50,652 nucleotides of DNA, from assembly GCA_001417715.1 (NCBI GenBank), contig BBRT01000115.1:1-50652 (forward strand), given 5' to 3'. Numbering within the stretch: position 1 is the first letter of the stretch; each line of letters starts with the position of its first letter. Below the pieces are notes generated by a model. It did not search any database. It was not told the origin of the DNA and saw nothing but the letters and a program-made list of their open reading frames with translations. Shown here piece by piece: positions 50,350 to 50,652 of the stretch. Source of the stretch: Candidatus Symbiothrix dinenymphae. Lineage in GTDB: Bacteria; Bacteroidota; Bacteroidia; Bacteroidales; Azobacteroidaceae. Both the position numbers and the translations under genes were made by a program.

Positions 50350-50652
50350 GGTTGCATTGCAAATTTCATAATTATTATTATTGGTTTTCGACCGGCACTC
50401 CCACTTTTCTTGCTAAAATGCTCAAAAATGCCAATTTTGATATTCCCAGTCTTGAAGACAATGTGACGATTCCGGCACCTTCTATCTCCGATTATCGAGC
50501 GGGAGATGTCAATCCGGTTCCTCTGCTCTATCAAACGGGGTATCTCACGATAAAAGATTTCAACCCCAAATACAACACCTACGTTTTGGGCTTTCCAAAC
50601 GAAGAGGTAAAATACGGTTTTTTGGACGAACTGCGACGCATATACACACCGA
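50350..50652 (+). pseudogene. Internally deleted second copy of the AAA/PD-(D/E)XK gene
   Basis: 50350-50375 repeats the 26 bases found upstream of the first copy (48357-48382, GGTTGCATTGCAAATTTCAT and on). It then joins directly to sequence matching 49285 onward: WFSTGTPTFLAKMLKNANFD, VTIPAPSISDYRAGDVNPVP, DFNPKYNTYVLGFPNEEVKY. About 900 bases, including the -7 box, the start and the ATPase domain, are missing. Differences from the first copy are few (for example GAT to AAT and AAC to ACC), so the event is recent. The frame stays open to the window edge. Confidence 0.88.

Overview
The window looks like chromosomal DNA of a Bacteroidota bacterium, most likely order Bacteroidales and possibly an uncultured anaerobe. 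The evidence is the Bacteroidota -7 promoter box (TAnnTTTG, mostly TACCTTTG) in front of many genes, a type IX secretion C-terminal domain on a BspA-like protein, a fimbrillin-like lipoprotein head, BACON, DUF3078 and TonB-receptor proteins, and the gene order hemD-rnpA-yidD. No rRNA, tRNA, CRISPR array or complete transposon was seen.

Layout. 1-839: 3' part of a transposase-like gene. 1024-7764 (minus): a run of five exported proteins, in transcription order an LPP20-like lipoprotein, a 53-residue lipoprotein, two paralogous beta-propeller proteins with OmpA-like ends, and a 12-repeat TPR protein. 7765-8381: duplicated regulatory segment with 18-G tracts. 8382-10295: recQ. 10359-11609: DUF4143-type ATPase. 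11859-13794: small operon of BACON lipoprotein, glycosyltransferase and small protein. 13801-18145 (minus): OmpA-family and BspA-like surface proteins. 18447-22298: large GLUG lipoprotein. 22335-24960: decayed genes and a dense island of long palindromic elements around ogt. 24961-29895 (minus): giant fimbrillin-like/Ig/GLUG lipoprotein, paralogous at its C-terminal end to the 18447 gene. 29957-32659 (minus): dnaX behind a YXWGXW protein. 32962-34263 (minus): second DUF4143-type ATPase. 34438-35268: short-chain dehydrogenase remnant and a TagD-like cytidylyltransferase. 35372-37440: phoH and gcvT. 37481-40695 (minus): DUF3078 and TonB-dependent receptor genes. 40794-41429: lipoprotein. 41449-46628 (minus): fba, prfA, DUF1016 nuclease, trxB, lolA. 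46710-48227: hemD and a fused rnpA-yidD reading frame. 48412-end: AAA/PD-(D/E)XK protein, a small protein, and a deleted second copy of the AAA gene running off the window.

The main theme is repeats. At least six dispersed or tandem families occur: GCGGGTCAAGCCCGC palindromes, AGACGTGGCGCGCCACGTCT palindromes, CGTAGGGA palindromes, CAGTTAC tandem repeats, ACTCTAA tandem repeats and CATTTCATTCGTAA tandem repeats. Several have entered coding sequence in frame, including the essential genes dnaX and rnpA. In rnpA the insertions appear to have replaced the start and joined the gene to yidD. Another theme is cell-surface paralogy: paired propeller proteins, paired GLUG proteins and several lipoproteins of unknown role.
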